A stretch of DNA of 14,544 bases, taken from Pseudomonadota bacterium (GTDB lineage Bacteria; Desulfobacterota; DSM-4660; Desulfatiglandales; B25-G16). The stretch's first letter is position 1, and each line of letters begins with the position of its first letter. Where the stretch lies: assembly GCA_015223015.1 (NCBI GenBank), contig JADFWK010000239.1, forward strand, positions 1 through 14,544, written 5' to 3'. Both the position numbers and the translations under genes were made by a program. The notes under the pieces were generated by a model that saw only the letters and a program-made list of their open reading frames with translations, was not told the origin of the DNA and made no database searches. This document shows, one piece after another, positions 1-6,271 of the stretch.

Positions 1-2
1 AA

Positions 3-182
3 GGCTCACTCCAGGCGATGTCAAAACTCGCCTTTAGGGCTCAAACAGTTGACATCGCTTATCTTCCACTTCGCCAAGATTTATTGGCAAAAAACGTTTT
101 AATGACCGCTCAAAGGGATTTCCGTTTGGGCAACAGCCCGAATTCATTTGACACATATTATGTGCAGTCCCGTTTTACTTGA
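3..182 (+). CDS. Possible C-terminal fragment of an unidentified protein, cut by left edge
   Basis: An open frame runs from the left edge to a TGA at 180-182, giving about 59 residues without a stop and ending in ...YYVQSRFT. The composition is protein-like, with mixed codons and no low complexity, but I do not recognise a family. It would converge on the phosphatase gene and overlap its stop by 8 bp. A competing minus-strand frame, about 40 codons starting at the ATG near position 155, is also open, so coding on either strand is unproven. Low confidence. Confidence 0.3.
   Translation, partial: GSLQAMSKLAFRAQTVDIAYLPLRQDLLAKNVLMTAQRDFRLGNSPNSFDTYYVQSRFT
13..60. repeat. 10-bp perfect inverted repeat
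   Basis: GCGATGTCAA at 15-24 is the exact reverse complement of TTGACATCGC at 49-58, with a 24-nt spacer. One wobble pair and one Watson-Crick pair extend the stem outward to 13 and 60. No T-run follows on either strand, so it is not a typical intrinsic terminator. It may be an extragenic repeat, an operator-like dyad or chance, and it lies inside the doubtful left-edge frame. Confidence 0.45.
124..143. other. Small hairpin downstream of the phosphatase gene
   Basis: TTTGGGC (125-131) and GCCCGAA (136-142) can pair across the 4-nt loop AACA, with one G-T wobble. It sits about 30 bp beyond the stop of the minus-strand phosphatase gene, where a transcript end would be expected. It lacks a following U-tract on that strand, so a terminator role is only a possibility. 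Confidence 0.25.
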
Positions 183-825
183 GTGTAACTGAATAGAATT
201 TCTTTTCTGGAAGCTCGAGGCAGGTCAAACAATTACCGTAAACAGCCCCCGTATCTATGCCTATCTTATTTTTCAGGATCAAAGGACTATAGAGGGGAGT
301 GTGGCCGAAGATAACCACCTTGCCGAAATCATAGTCAGAGTAAATAAACTCGTCTCTAATCCAAATCATATCAAAAAGATCCTGATCTTGGATCCTCACT
401 TTGGGGCGGAAACCAGCGTGCACCACATAGTACTCATCAAGTTCTACCATTGGTAAAAGTGAAGAGAAAAAATCCTGATGTGAAGGGGGAATAAGCGGAT
501 CCTTTATCCCTCGCCTGACTTCCTTGTAACCTCTTAGGGTCGAGAGACCTCCATTCAGTATGAAGCTGTTGTAATCAGCACCTGATAAGTAATCAAGAAA
601 CATCTGTTCATGGTTACCAATAAGACACTGTATAAAGGGGGAATCCTTTTTGAGTTGTAAAATATAGTCTATAACACCTTTACCGTCTTCCCCCCGATCA
701 ATGTAGTCGCCAATAAAAATGAGTCGATCATGGACGGGATTCCATTCTGTCTTGTCAATGAGCCTCTTGAGCATATCGAGACAGCCATGAATATCTCCAA
801 TAATAAGTGTCCTTCCTTCAGGCAT
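175..825 (-). CDS. PPP-family metallophosphatase (PrpA/PrpB- or ApaH-like)
   Basis: A 216-residue calcineurin-like phosphoesterase of the bacterial PPP group, which uses two metal ions to hydrolyse phosphoprotein or dinucleoside-polyphosphate substrates. All family motifs are visible: GDIHG at 10-14, GDYIDRG at 39-45, GNHE at 70-73, VHAG at 135-138 and GHTP at 174-177, plus a conserved IDTGAVYGN near 190-198. The length fits the bacterial Ser/Thr protein phosphatases (about 220 residues) better than ApaH (about 280). There is no signal peptide or membrane segment, so it is cytoplasmic. The ATG start is preceded by an AAAGGG-like site. It is transcribed away from rdgB and no partner kinase is nearby. 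The fold and catalytic class are secure, but the physiological substrate cannot be told from sequence. Confidence 0.93.
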   Translation of the reverse strand: MPEGRTLIIGDIHGCLDMLKRLIDKTEWNPVHDRLIFIGDYIDRGEDGKGVIDYILQLKKDSPFIQCLIGNHEQMFLDYLSGADYNSFILNGGLSTLRGYKEVRRGIKDPLIPPSHQDFFSSLLPMVELDEYYVVHAGFRPKVRIQDQDLFDMIWIRDEFIYSDYDFGKVVIFGHTPLYSPLILKNKIGIDTGAVYGNCLTCLELPEKKFYSVTLK

Positions 826-872
826 AAGCCAACCCTTTAGAACGCTAAAACAAAACTTAAAAATGTCTAGCT

Positions 873-903
873 ATTATATAAAAACCTTTCAATAAATAAT
901 CAA
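873..903 (-). promoter_or_regulatory. Candidate sigma-70 promoter for the phosphatase gene
   Basis: Read on the minus strand, there is a perfect TATAAT at 878-873 and a TTGATT (4 of 6 to consensus) at 903-898. The spacer is 19 nt, which is longer than ideal. It lies in the AT-rich divergent gap between the phosphatase gene and rdgB, about 48 bp upstream of the phosphatase ATG. No convincing plus-strand promoter for rdgB was found in the same gap. Confidence 0.3.
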
Positions 904-956
904 GTGAGATATTTTTTAAATCCTGTTTCATTCGTTCCCCGTGGAGGTGAATATCT

Positions 957-1568
957 ATGTCGAAAATAGTTTTGGTTGTGGCAACCCATAATCAAGGTAA
1001 AATGAGGGAATACACCCTTCTACTGAGGGAGTTTCCCATAGAGATCAAGGGGCTCTCTGATTTTCAGAAGATTCCTGGATTTGAAGAAAAGGGAAGTACC
1101 TTTGATGAAATTGCAAGAAATAAGGCCCAATTCGCATCCACAATGCTGGATGTTCCCGCCCTGGCAGATGACTCGGGGCTCGTGGTGGAAGCCCTGGATG
1201 GGGCACCGGGTATATTTTCAGCACGCTATGCGGGAAACTCGGCCGATGATTACCAAAACAATCTTAAACTTCTTGATAATATGAATGGAAAGGAAAAGAG
1301 AGAGGCTACTTTTGTTTGCTCTATCGCCATAGCCAAGCCAGATGGCCAGGTTCTGACCTATACTGGAAGATGTTCAGGGAGAATCCTACGCAAGTCTGAA
1401 GGGACACACGGATTCGGATATGATCCTCTTTTTTATTATCCTCCTCTTCACAAGGCTTTTGCACAGCTTTCGGCTGAAGAGAAAAACAGGGTAAGCCACA
1501 GGGGAAATGCCATGAGGAAATTGGCAGACGATTTTGAAAACATCCTAGCTTGGCTAGAAGACAGGTAG
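957..1568 (+). CDS. rdgB: XTP/dITP diphosphatase (RdgB/HAM1 family)
   Basis: Hydrolyses the non-canonical purine nucleotides XTP, ITP and dITP to monophosphate and pyrophosphate, which keeps deaminated purines out of nucleic acids. At 203 residues it is the usual length for the family. Visible motifs are the N-terminal triphosphate-binding T-x-N-x-x-K (T10, N12, K15), DDSG at 71-74 with the acidic metal/base residues, FGYDP at 153-157 and SHRG at 180-183. The ATG is supported by an excellent ribosome site, GGAGGTGA at 943-950, six bases upstream. It is a cytoplasmic homodimer in known members. The 104-bp gap to the next gene suggests it may be transcribed separately from the nuoE-like operon. 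Confidence 0.96.
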   Translation: MSKIVLVVATHNQGKMREYTLLLREFPIEIKGLSDFQKIPGFEEKGSTFDEIARNKAQFASTMLDVPALADDSGLVVEALDGAPGIFSARYAGNSADDYQNNLKLLDNMNGKEKREATFVCSIAIAKPDGQVLTYTGRCSGRILRKSEGTHGFGYDPLFYYPPLHKAFAQLSAEEKNRVSHRGNAMRKLADDFENILAWLEDR

Positions 1569-1610
1569 GGGGAAACTCTAACACCCTTGCACCCTTGCTT
1601 GTTTTTGTGC

Positions 1611-1639
1611 TTGCCTCTGGAAGGTTTTTCAAATAAATT
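1611..1639 (+). promoter_or_regulatory. Candidate sigma-70 promoter for the NuoEFG-like operon
   Basis: TTGCCT at 1611-1616 and TAAATT at 1634-1639 each match 4 of 6 consensus bases and are separated by an ideal 17 nt. They lie 34 bp upstream of the first subunit's start. The gap between rdgB and this operon also contains a short tandem repeat of ACCCTTGC at 1583-1598. The matches are weak, so this is a suggestion only. Confidence 0.28.
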
Positions 1640-1672
1640 AAAAGGTTAACTTAAGAAGACCAAGGGACCAGG

Positions 1673-2206
1673 ATGAACCTTTCTGCAGAGACTGAAGAAA
1701 AGGCAATGTTTGATGACATAGCCTCGATGCTCAGAACCTTTGAAGAAAAAAGAGAAAATCTTATGCCTATCTTGCAAGAGATACAGGAAAAATATAGGTA
1801 TCTCGCTCCCCCCGCTCTGCAGATGGTTGCCAAACATCTCAGGTTGTCCAGCTGTGACGTCTATGGGGTGGCTACCTTTTACAATCAGTTCAGGTTCAAT
1901 CCACCCGGTAAGCACCAGATTAAGGTCTGCCTCGGAACAGCCTGCCACGTGAGGGGTGGTGACATAATCCTGGAGAATTTTGAACGTAAGCTTGAGATTC
2001 AAGCAGGTCAAACCACGCCAGACAGGGAATTCAGCATTGATAGGGTAGCCTGTGTAGGGTGTTGCGCACTGGCACCGGTGGCGATAGTCGATGACACTGT
2101 CTATGGACATATGGCCCCAAGCAAGGTAGAGGGAGTGATCTTGGGATTCGAGATAGAAAAAGAACGAAAAGAAAGAGAAAAACAGGACAGTGAATCACAA
2201 GAGTAA
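1673..2206 (+). CDS. nuoE: NuoE/HydC-like [2Fe-2S] thioredoxin-fold subunit
   Basis: The 24-kDa-type subunit that carries one [2Fe-2S] cluster in NADH dehydrogenase modules (NuoE of complex I, HydC of NAD-linked [FeFe]-hydrogenases). Its 177 residues comprise an N-terminal helical bundle (about 12-65) and a thioredoxin-like domain with the expected ligands C86-x4-C91 and C127-x3-C131 in CLGTAC and CVGCC contexts. The C-terminus is a charged K/E-rich tail (160-177). AAGGGA at 1662-1667 supports the ATG, and a second in-frame ATG 11 codons on is possible. It overlaps the next gene by 17 bp, which implies translational coupling and co-assembly with the NuoF-like protein. No complex I membrane subunits are present, so a soluble HydC-type role is more likely than respiratory complex I. 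Confidence 0.93.
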   Translation: MNLSAETEEKAMFDDIASMLRTFEEKRENLMPILQEIQEKYRYLAPPALQMVAKHLRLSSCDVYGVATFYNQFRFNPPGKHQIKVCLGTACHVRGGDIILENFERKLEIQAGQTTPDREFSIDRVACVGCCALAPVAIVDDTVYGHMAPSKVEGVILGFEIEKERKEREKQDSESQE

Positions 2207-4118
2207 AAAAGAACTACTCGAGGCGTTTGCATCCATAAAGACGGAGGCAGAGAAACGCTTCAAAAAGATAAAAGGGGACAGCAATCAGAATATTTTTATA
2301 GGCATGGCTACCTGTGGCCTTGCATCAGGTGCGATAGAGGTAAAGAGAGCATTTGAAGAGGCCCTAACAGAACAAAAGATCAATGCCCGTATAATTTCCG
2401 TAGGCTGTCTTGGTCACTGCTACGCCGAACCCCTTGTTATTATTGATAAACCAGGATTCCCCCCCATCCTTTACCATAATGTAACACCTGGAAAAGCGAA
2501 TTTGTTGGTTAAGGCCTTTCTACGAGACGATGATCCGGTTTTTGAGCACGTATTGGGAGCTATGGAAGAAAATGAGCTCGTACCGACGGTCATGGAATTC
2601 CCACGATTTAATCAGGAAAAAAGAGTGGTAATGGCCAAGTGCGGTTTAATTGACCCTGAGGACATCTATCAGTACATTGCACAGGGAGGATACTCAGGTC
2701 TTGCCAAAGCACTCACCGTGGACCCTGAACAGATAATTTTTGAAGTCCTCGAATCGGGCCTCAGAGGGAGAGGTGGTGCAGGTTTCTTAACTGGCAAAAA
2801 GTGGCAATTCGTAGAAGATGCCGAGGAAAAAGGCAAGGTTGTTATCTGTAATGCGGACGAAGGAGATCCTGGTGCTTATATGGATAGAGCTATACTTGAG
2901 AGCAACCCGCATCAGGTAATTGAAGGTATAGCCATTTGCGCCTATGCGGTTGGTGCCAAACGTGCAATCGTCTATGTCAGGGCAGAATATCCTCTCGCTG
3001 TGAAAATTGTTCAGAAGGCCATTGAACAGGCAAAAGAGCTGGGGCTATTGGGAAAAGGGATACTGGAAACACAGTTTGATTTGGATGTAACAGTATTTCA
3101 GGGTTCAGGGGCCTTTGTATGCGGAGAAGAGACAGCGTTAATACAGTCAATTCAAGGCCAAAGGGGGATGCCACAACCAAGGCCACCCTATCCTGCCCAG
3201 ACAGGCTTGTGGGGGAAACCTACGGTGATAAACAATGTTAAGACCTTGGCATCTATTCCACCTATCGTAGAGAAGGGGGGGAAATGGTTGAAAGAAATAG
3301 GCACAAAGAAGAGTCCAGGCACAGCGATATTCTCTGTTGTGGGAAACATAGTCCATGCCGGATTAGTAGAGATTCCCATGGGCGTTACTCTCAGGTCTCT
3401 CGTCTTTGACATCTGTGGAGGTATTCCAAATCAAAAGAAATTCAAGGCAGTTCAAATTGGCGGCCCTTCCGGAGGGTGCCTGCCCGAGCAATTTCTTGAT
3501 ACCCCCATTGACTTTGATTCTTTAACGGAAGCAGGAGCAATGATGGGTTCCGGCGGCATGGTGGTTATGGATGAGAATGCTTGTATGATAGATGTAGCTC
3601 GCTATTTTCTTGACTTTACCCAACATGAATCATGCGGCAAATGTACATTCTGCAGGATAGGCACCAAGCACCTTCTCGATACTCTCGATAGGATAACTAA
3701 AGGAGAAGGCCGGGATGGTGATATCGAACTCTTAGAAGATCTCAGTATAGATATAAAGGAGGGCTCCCTGTGTGGTCTTGGAAAAACTGCCCCCAATCCA
3801 GTTTTAACAACCATTGAGTATTTCAGGGATGAATACGAGGCACATATCCAGGAAAAACGATGCCCTGCTATGATGTGTAGGGCCTTGACAGCATACTATA
3901 TTGATTTAGATAAATGTGCCAGGGGCTGCGATGCCTGCGTTGGCAGCTGCCCAACAGAATCAATCTTTACTACCAGAGATAGAAAAAAGGCTATTGACCA
4001 AACATTGTGCGTCAAGTGTGGCGAATGTATGACGGCCTGTCCATCAGAGTATGATGCTGTAAGAAAGGTCTCTCCACCTGAACTAGCACCTAAAATTGAG
4101 CGTCCAGAGGAAGGGTAG
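2190..4118 (+). CDS. nuoF: NuoF/HydB-like NADH-binding flavoprotein with extra ferredoxin domains
   Basis: The NADH- and FMN-binding subunit, expected to exchange electrons between NAD(H) and iron-sulfur clusters. Its 642 residues follow the HydB plan rather than the shorter complex I NuoF. First comes a thioredoxin-like domain (about 32-115; C42, C73, C77). The FMN/NADH domain follows, with GRGGAGF at 193-199 and NADEGDPGAY at 221-230, then an SLBB region near 380-450. The NuoF [4Fe-4S] motif is CGKCTFC at 482-488 plus C528. Two C-terminal [4Fe-4S] ferredoxin motifs lie at 576-587 and 607-617. Two oddities are visible: the first cysteine of the N-terminal cluster is missing, and the first ferredoxin motif reads C-x3-C-x2-C-x3-C. 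The start is a GTG inside the previous gene with only a weak AGGA upstream, so the N-terminus is uncertain by some codons. It lies 3 bp from the next subunit gene. Confidence 0.92.
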   Translation: MNHKSKKELLEAFASIKTEAEKRFKKIKGDSNQNIFIGMATCGLASGAIEVKRAFEEALTEQKINARIISVGCLGHCYAEPLVIIDKPGFPPILYHNVTPGKANLLVKAFLRDDDPVFEHVLGAMEENELVPTVMEFPRFNQEKRVVMAKCGLIDPEDIYQYIAQGGYSGLAKALTVDPEQIIFEVLESGLRGRGGAGFLTGKKWQFVEDAEEKGKVVICNADEGDPGAYMDRAILESNPHQVIEGIAICAYAVGAKRAIVYVRAEYPLAVKIVQKAIEQAKELGLLGKGILETQFDLDVTVFQGSGAFVCGEETALIQSIQGQRGMPQPRPPYPAQTGLWGKPTVINNVKTLASIPPIVEKGGKWLKEIGTKKSPGTAIFSVVGNIVHAGLVEIPMGVTLRSLVFDICGGIPNQKKFKAVQIGGPSGGCLPEQFLDTPIDFDSLTEAGAMMGSGGMVVMDENACMIDVARYFLDFTQHESCGKCTFCRIGTKHLLDTLDRITKGEGRDGDIELLEDLSIDIKEGSLCGLGKTAPNPVLTTIEYFRDEYEAHIQEKRCPAMMCRALTAYYIDLDKCARGCDACVGSCPTESIFTTRDRKKAIDQTLCVKCGECMTACPSEYDAVRKVSPPELAPKIERPEEG

Positions 4119-4121
4119 CCA

Positions 4122-4778
4122 GTGGTCACCTTGATAGTCGATAATCAAGAAATTGAAACTCAAGAAGGATCAAACCTTCTCCAGGCATGCTTGGACAACG
4201 GAATCTATATCCCTAATCTCTGCTACTTAAGCGGTATAGAGGATCCACCTGGGTCATGTAGACTCTGTTTTGTTGAAATTGAAGGGTATGATCAACCTAG
4301 GACTTCTTGCAGGGTAAGGGTCCAACAAGGGATGGTGGTCAAGACCAATACGGAACACGTCAGAAGATTACAGAAGACCGCCTTTGAACTGCTTCTGTCT
4401 ACCCATCATGTGGATTGCCGAAACTGCCCTGCTAACAAAAAATGCGAATTACAGCGAATTGCAAAATTTCTGCATTTCGGCCTGAAACTCAAACGGCTTG
4501 AACCCCTTGAGCGGGACATAGAGGTAGAGCACGAACACCCTTTCCTCGAGTATATTCCCACCAGGTGTGTTTTGTGTGGTAAATGTGTGTTTGTGTGCCG
4601 GAAAAGGAATGGCCAACCTATGTTGAGTTTTGCAAAGAGGGGATTTGATACCGTGATCAGTTTCTTCGGCGAGAAGGATAAAGCCCTAGATGTATGCAAG
4701 GAATGCTATGCCTGTGCAGAAATCTGCCCTGTTGGTGCCCTATTAGTAAAAGATAGCCCTAATATACCAAATCCTTAA
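4122..4778 (+). CDS. NuoG/HydA N-terminal-like iron-sulfur subunit without catalytic domain
   Basis: A 218-residue protein made only of the cluster-rich N-terminal part of NuoG or HydA. A plant-type [2Fe-2S] ferredoxin domain has C34, C46, C49 and C63. The His-Cys [4Fe-4S] motif is H95-x3-C99-x2-C102-x5-C108. Two further [4Fe-4S] motifs lie at C149/152/155/159 and C192/195/198/202-P. It stops there, with no H-cluster (hydrogenase) or molybdopterin (formate dehydrogenase) domain. It would pass electrons between the NuoF-like subunit and a partner encoded elsewhere. The GTG start is well supported by AGAGGAAGGG at 4106-4115. The stop is clean and the ferredoxin motif lies close to the C-terminus, so it looks complete rather than truncated by mutation. 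Confidence 0.9.
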   Translation: MVTLIVDNQEIETQEGSNLLQACLDNGIYIPNLCYLSGIEDPPGSCRLCFVEIEGYDQPRTSCRVRVQQGMVVKTNTEHVRRLQKTAFELLLSTHHVDCRNCPANKKCELQRIAKFLHFGLKLKRLEPLERDIEVEHEHPFLEYIPTRCVLCGKCVFVCRKRNGQPMLSFAKRGFDTVISFFGEKDKALDVCKECYACAEICPVGALLVKDSPNIPNP

Positions 4779-4794
4779 AAGAGAGGGTCCTGCA

Positions 4795-5454
4795 ATGATA
4801 AAGGAAAATGTTAAACGTCTCTTAAGTGAGCTCCCAGAAGGTGTCACACTACTTGCAGCTGGCAAAGAAAGAACTGCTGATGAAATATCTGAGGCAATAA
4901 GGGCAGGTATTACCATCATAGGGGAAAACTATCTTCAGGATGCCCAGAAGGTGCTGAGTGACGTAAGGGAAAAACCTGAATGGCACTTTATTGGGCATCT
5001 CCAGACAAAGAAGGCCAAGAAGGTAATTGATATATTCGATATGATCGAATCCGTTGATTCACTCAGATTGGCCCAGGAGATAGAGAGGTGTTGTGCAAGG
5101 CGAAATAAAATCATGCCCGTTTTGATCGAGGTAAACAGCGGAGAGGAAGAGCAAAAATATGGAGTACTTCCCAAGGATCTGCCTGATCTCATAAAGGAGA
5201 TCTCTCCTCTCAAACACATAAAGATCATGGGCTTGATGACTATGGGACCGAGATTTGGAAATCCAGAGGAATCGCGTCCTTATTTTATCAGAACCAGAAA
5301 TCTCTTCGATCAGATTAAGGATCTTCACTTACCAAATGTAGAGATGAAGCATCTTTCCATGGGTATGACCAATTCCTACCAGATTGCTATTGAGGAGGGG
5401 GCTAATCTGGTTAGAATAGGAACAAAGATATTTGGAGCAAGGAAGGAGTCATAA
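4795..5454 (+). CDS. yggS: YggS/PROSC-family pyridoxal-phosphate-binding protein
   Basis: A PLP-homeostasis protein of the YggS/YlmE/PLPBP group: a single alanine-racemase-like TIM barrel that binds PLP but has no known catalytic activity. Family signatures are the lysine expected to hold PLP (K24, in LLAAGKERT where most members have VSKT), GENYLQDA at 43-50, WHFIGHLQTKK at 63-73, LSMGMTNSY at 187-195 and a closing VRIGTKIFG. At 219 residues it has a shorter first helix than E. coli YggS. A GAGAGGG site at 4781-4787 supports the ATG. It follows the NuoG-like gene by 16 bp and abuts the TtcA-like gene with no gap, so it is part of the same transcript. The functional link to the redox subunits is unknown. 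Confidence 0.94.
   Translation: MIKENVKRLLSELPEGVTLLAAGKERTADEISEAIRAGITIIGENYLQDAQKVLSDVREKPEWHFIGHLQTKKAKKVIDIFDMIESVDSLRLAQEIERCCARRNKIMPVLIEVNSGEEEQKYGVLPKDLPDLIKEISPLKHIKIMGLMTMGPRFGNPEESRPYFIRTRNLFDQIKDLHLPNVEMKHLSMGMTNSYQIAIEEGANLVRIGTKIFGARKES
5441..5448 (+). promoter_or_regulatory. Ribosome binding site that fixes the TTG start of the TtcA-like gene
   Basis: GGAAGGAG lies inside the last codons of the yggS gene, six bases before the TTG at 5455-5457. Because the yggS stop TAA ends at 5454, the two genes abut exactly. This strong site at normal spacing is the reason for accepting the rare TTG as the start. Confidence 0.6.
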
Positions 5455-6189
5455 TTGAGTTATGTTGCTAAAGAGATGAAGCGACTCATGGGCAAGGCTA
5501 TCCACCAGTGCCGCATGATACAGGACGGAGATAGAATCTTGGTTGCAGTTTCAGGCGGTCAGGATAGCATGTCCCTGTTATGGCTGCTCAGAGATCGCTT
5601 AAAACGCATACCAATTACCTATGATCTTACAGCCGTGTATGTAGACCTCGGCTTCACGAACAATACCGAAAAAAAAATGGAGCACTTTTTCACTGCAAAT
5701 GGTTTTAATTTCTGTATAATGAAAAGTGGATTTGGGCCCTTCGCCCATAGCAAAGAAAACAGAGAAAACCCATGCTTCTTGTGTTCCCGTCTCAGAAGAA
5801 AAGCTATTTTTGAAAAGGCAGGAGAACTTGAGTGCAACAAAATAGCATTTGGACATCAAAAAGACGATTTCATAGAGACATTCTTTCTAAACCTCCTTTT
5901 TGCAGGATCGATGAGCACACTCCACCCCTGTCAAGAATTATTCAATGGAAAACTTACCATCATCAGACCCTTATATTTATTAAACAGGACTACCATCAAG
6001 AAATATGCCGAGGAAATCGGGTTTCCCACAATAGAAAGTGGTTGCCCTACATCACCATCGTCGAAAAGGGCACAGATCAGGTCCGTGCTTTCAAGTCTCT
6101 ATCGAACAAATAAAAAGATAAAAGGCAACATAGTGAACGCATTACAATACGTAGAGAGAATTGAGGGACTTAGGGATTGTGGATTGTGA
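5455..6189 (+). CDS. TtcA-family ATP-dependent tRNA thiolation enzyme (tRNA 2-thiocytidine type)
   Basis: A PP-loop ATPase that adenylates a tRNA base before sulfur transfer; TtcA makes 2-thiocytidine at position 32. The pyrophosphate-binding loop SGGQDS is at 33-38. The TtcA-group cysteine pair is C107-x2-C110 (CFLCSRLRR), and a third cysteine, C197, lies in GCPTSPSSKR. These three match the pattern that binds a [4Fe-4S] cluster in TtcA. AFGHQKDD at 131-138 is the conserved segment after the cysteine pair. At 244 residues it is shorter than E. coli TtcA (about 310), so the exact base or position modified is not certain and other TtcA/Ncs6-like activities are possible. The last ten or so residues (IEGLRDCGL) are encoded by the beginning of a repeat-like tract, so the natural C-terminus may have been altered. 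Start is TTG. Confidence 0.85.
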   Translation: MSYVAKEMKRLMGKAIHQCRMIQDGDRILVAVSGGQDSMSLLWLLRDRLKRIPITYDLTAVYVDLGFTNNTEKKMEHFFTANGFNFCIMKSGFGPFAHSKENRENPCFLCSRLRRKAIFEKAGELECNKIAFGHQKDDFIETFFLNLLFAGSMSTLHPCQELFNGKLTIIRPLYLLNRTTIKKYAEEIGFPTIESGCPTSPSSKRAQIRSVLSSLYRTNKKIKGNIVNALQYVERIEGLRDCGL

Positions 6190-6246
6190 ATTACGATGTG
6201 GGACTTGTGATATGCGATGTCGAGAGCGTGTATCGCATATCGCAAA
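6174..6246. repeat. Degenerate TTGTG-type repeats leading into a long hairpin
   Basis: Two tandem copies of GGATTGT (6174-6187) are followed by related units ending in TGTG. An inverted repeat comes next: GATATGCGAT (6209-6218) pairs perfectly with ATCGCATATC (6232-6241). With wobbles the stem extends to 6205-6220 against 6230-6245, around a 9-nt loop. No T-run follows, so a Rho-independent terminator is unlikely. The form resembles extragenic repeat elements. It fills most of the only sizeable gap (82 bp) in the plus-strand gene run and overlaps the last codons of the TtcA-like gene. Confidence 0.6.
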
Positions 6247-6271
6247 TAAGACGTAACTTTAGGCACTTAAA

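Noticed and set aside
1547..1558. CTAGC-GCTAG dyad at the end of rdgB
   Set aside because: Five-base stem within coding sequence and no T-run, so not a credible terminator.
1583..1598. Tandem ACCCTTGC repeat before the nuoE-like gene
   Set aside because: Only two copies of eight bases; too little to call a repeat locus or regulatory array.
1321..1632. 103-codon minus-strand open frame running past the end of rdgB
   Set aside because: Mostly antisense to rdgB motifs (FGYDP, SHRG); the part outside rdgB is too short and has no recognisable domain.
1646..2110. 154-codon open frame on the minus strand
   Set aside because: It lies fully antisense to the nuoE-like gene, whose cluster motifs are intact; the translated sequence resembles no family and has no ribosome site.
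1673..4778. Complex I (Nuo) operon
   Set aside because: No membrane subunits, no NuoB/C/D/I, and the NuoF-like protein carries extra domains absent from complex I; the HydABC-type reading fits better.
6205..6250. Rho-independent terminator after the TtcA-like gene
   Set aside because: The hairpin is strong but is followed by AATAAGACG rather than a U-tract, so it was kept as a repeat or hairpin, not as a terminator.
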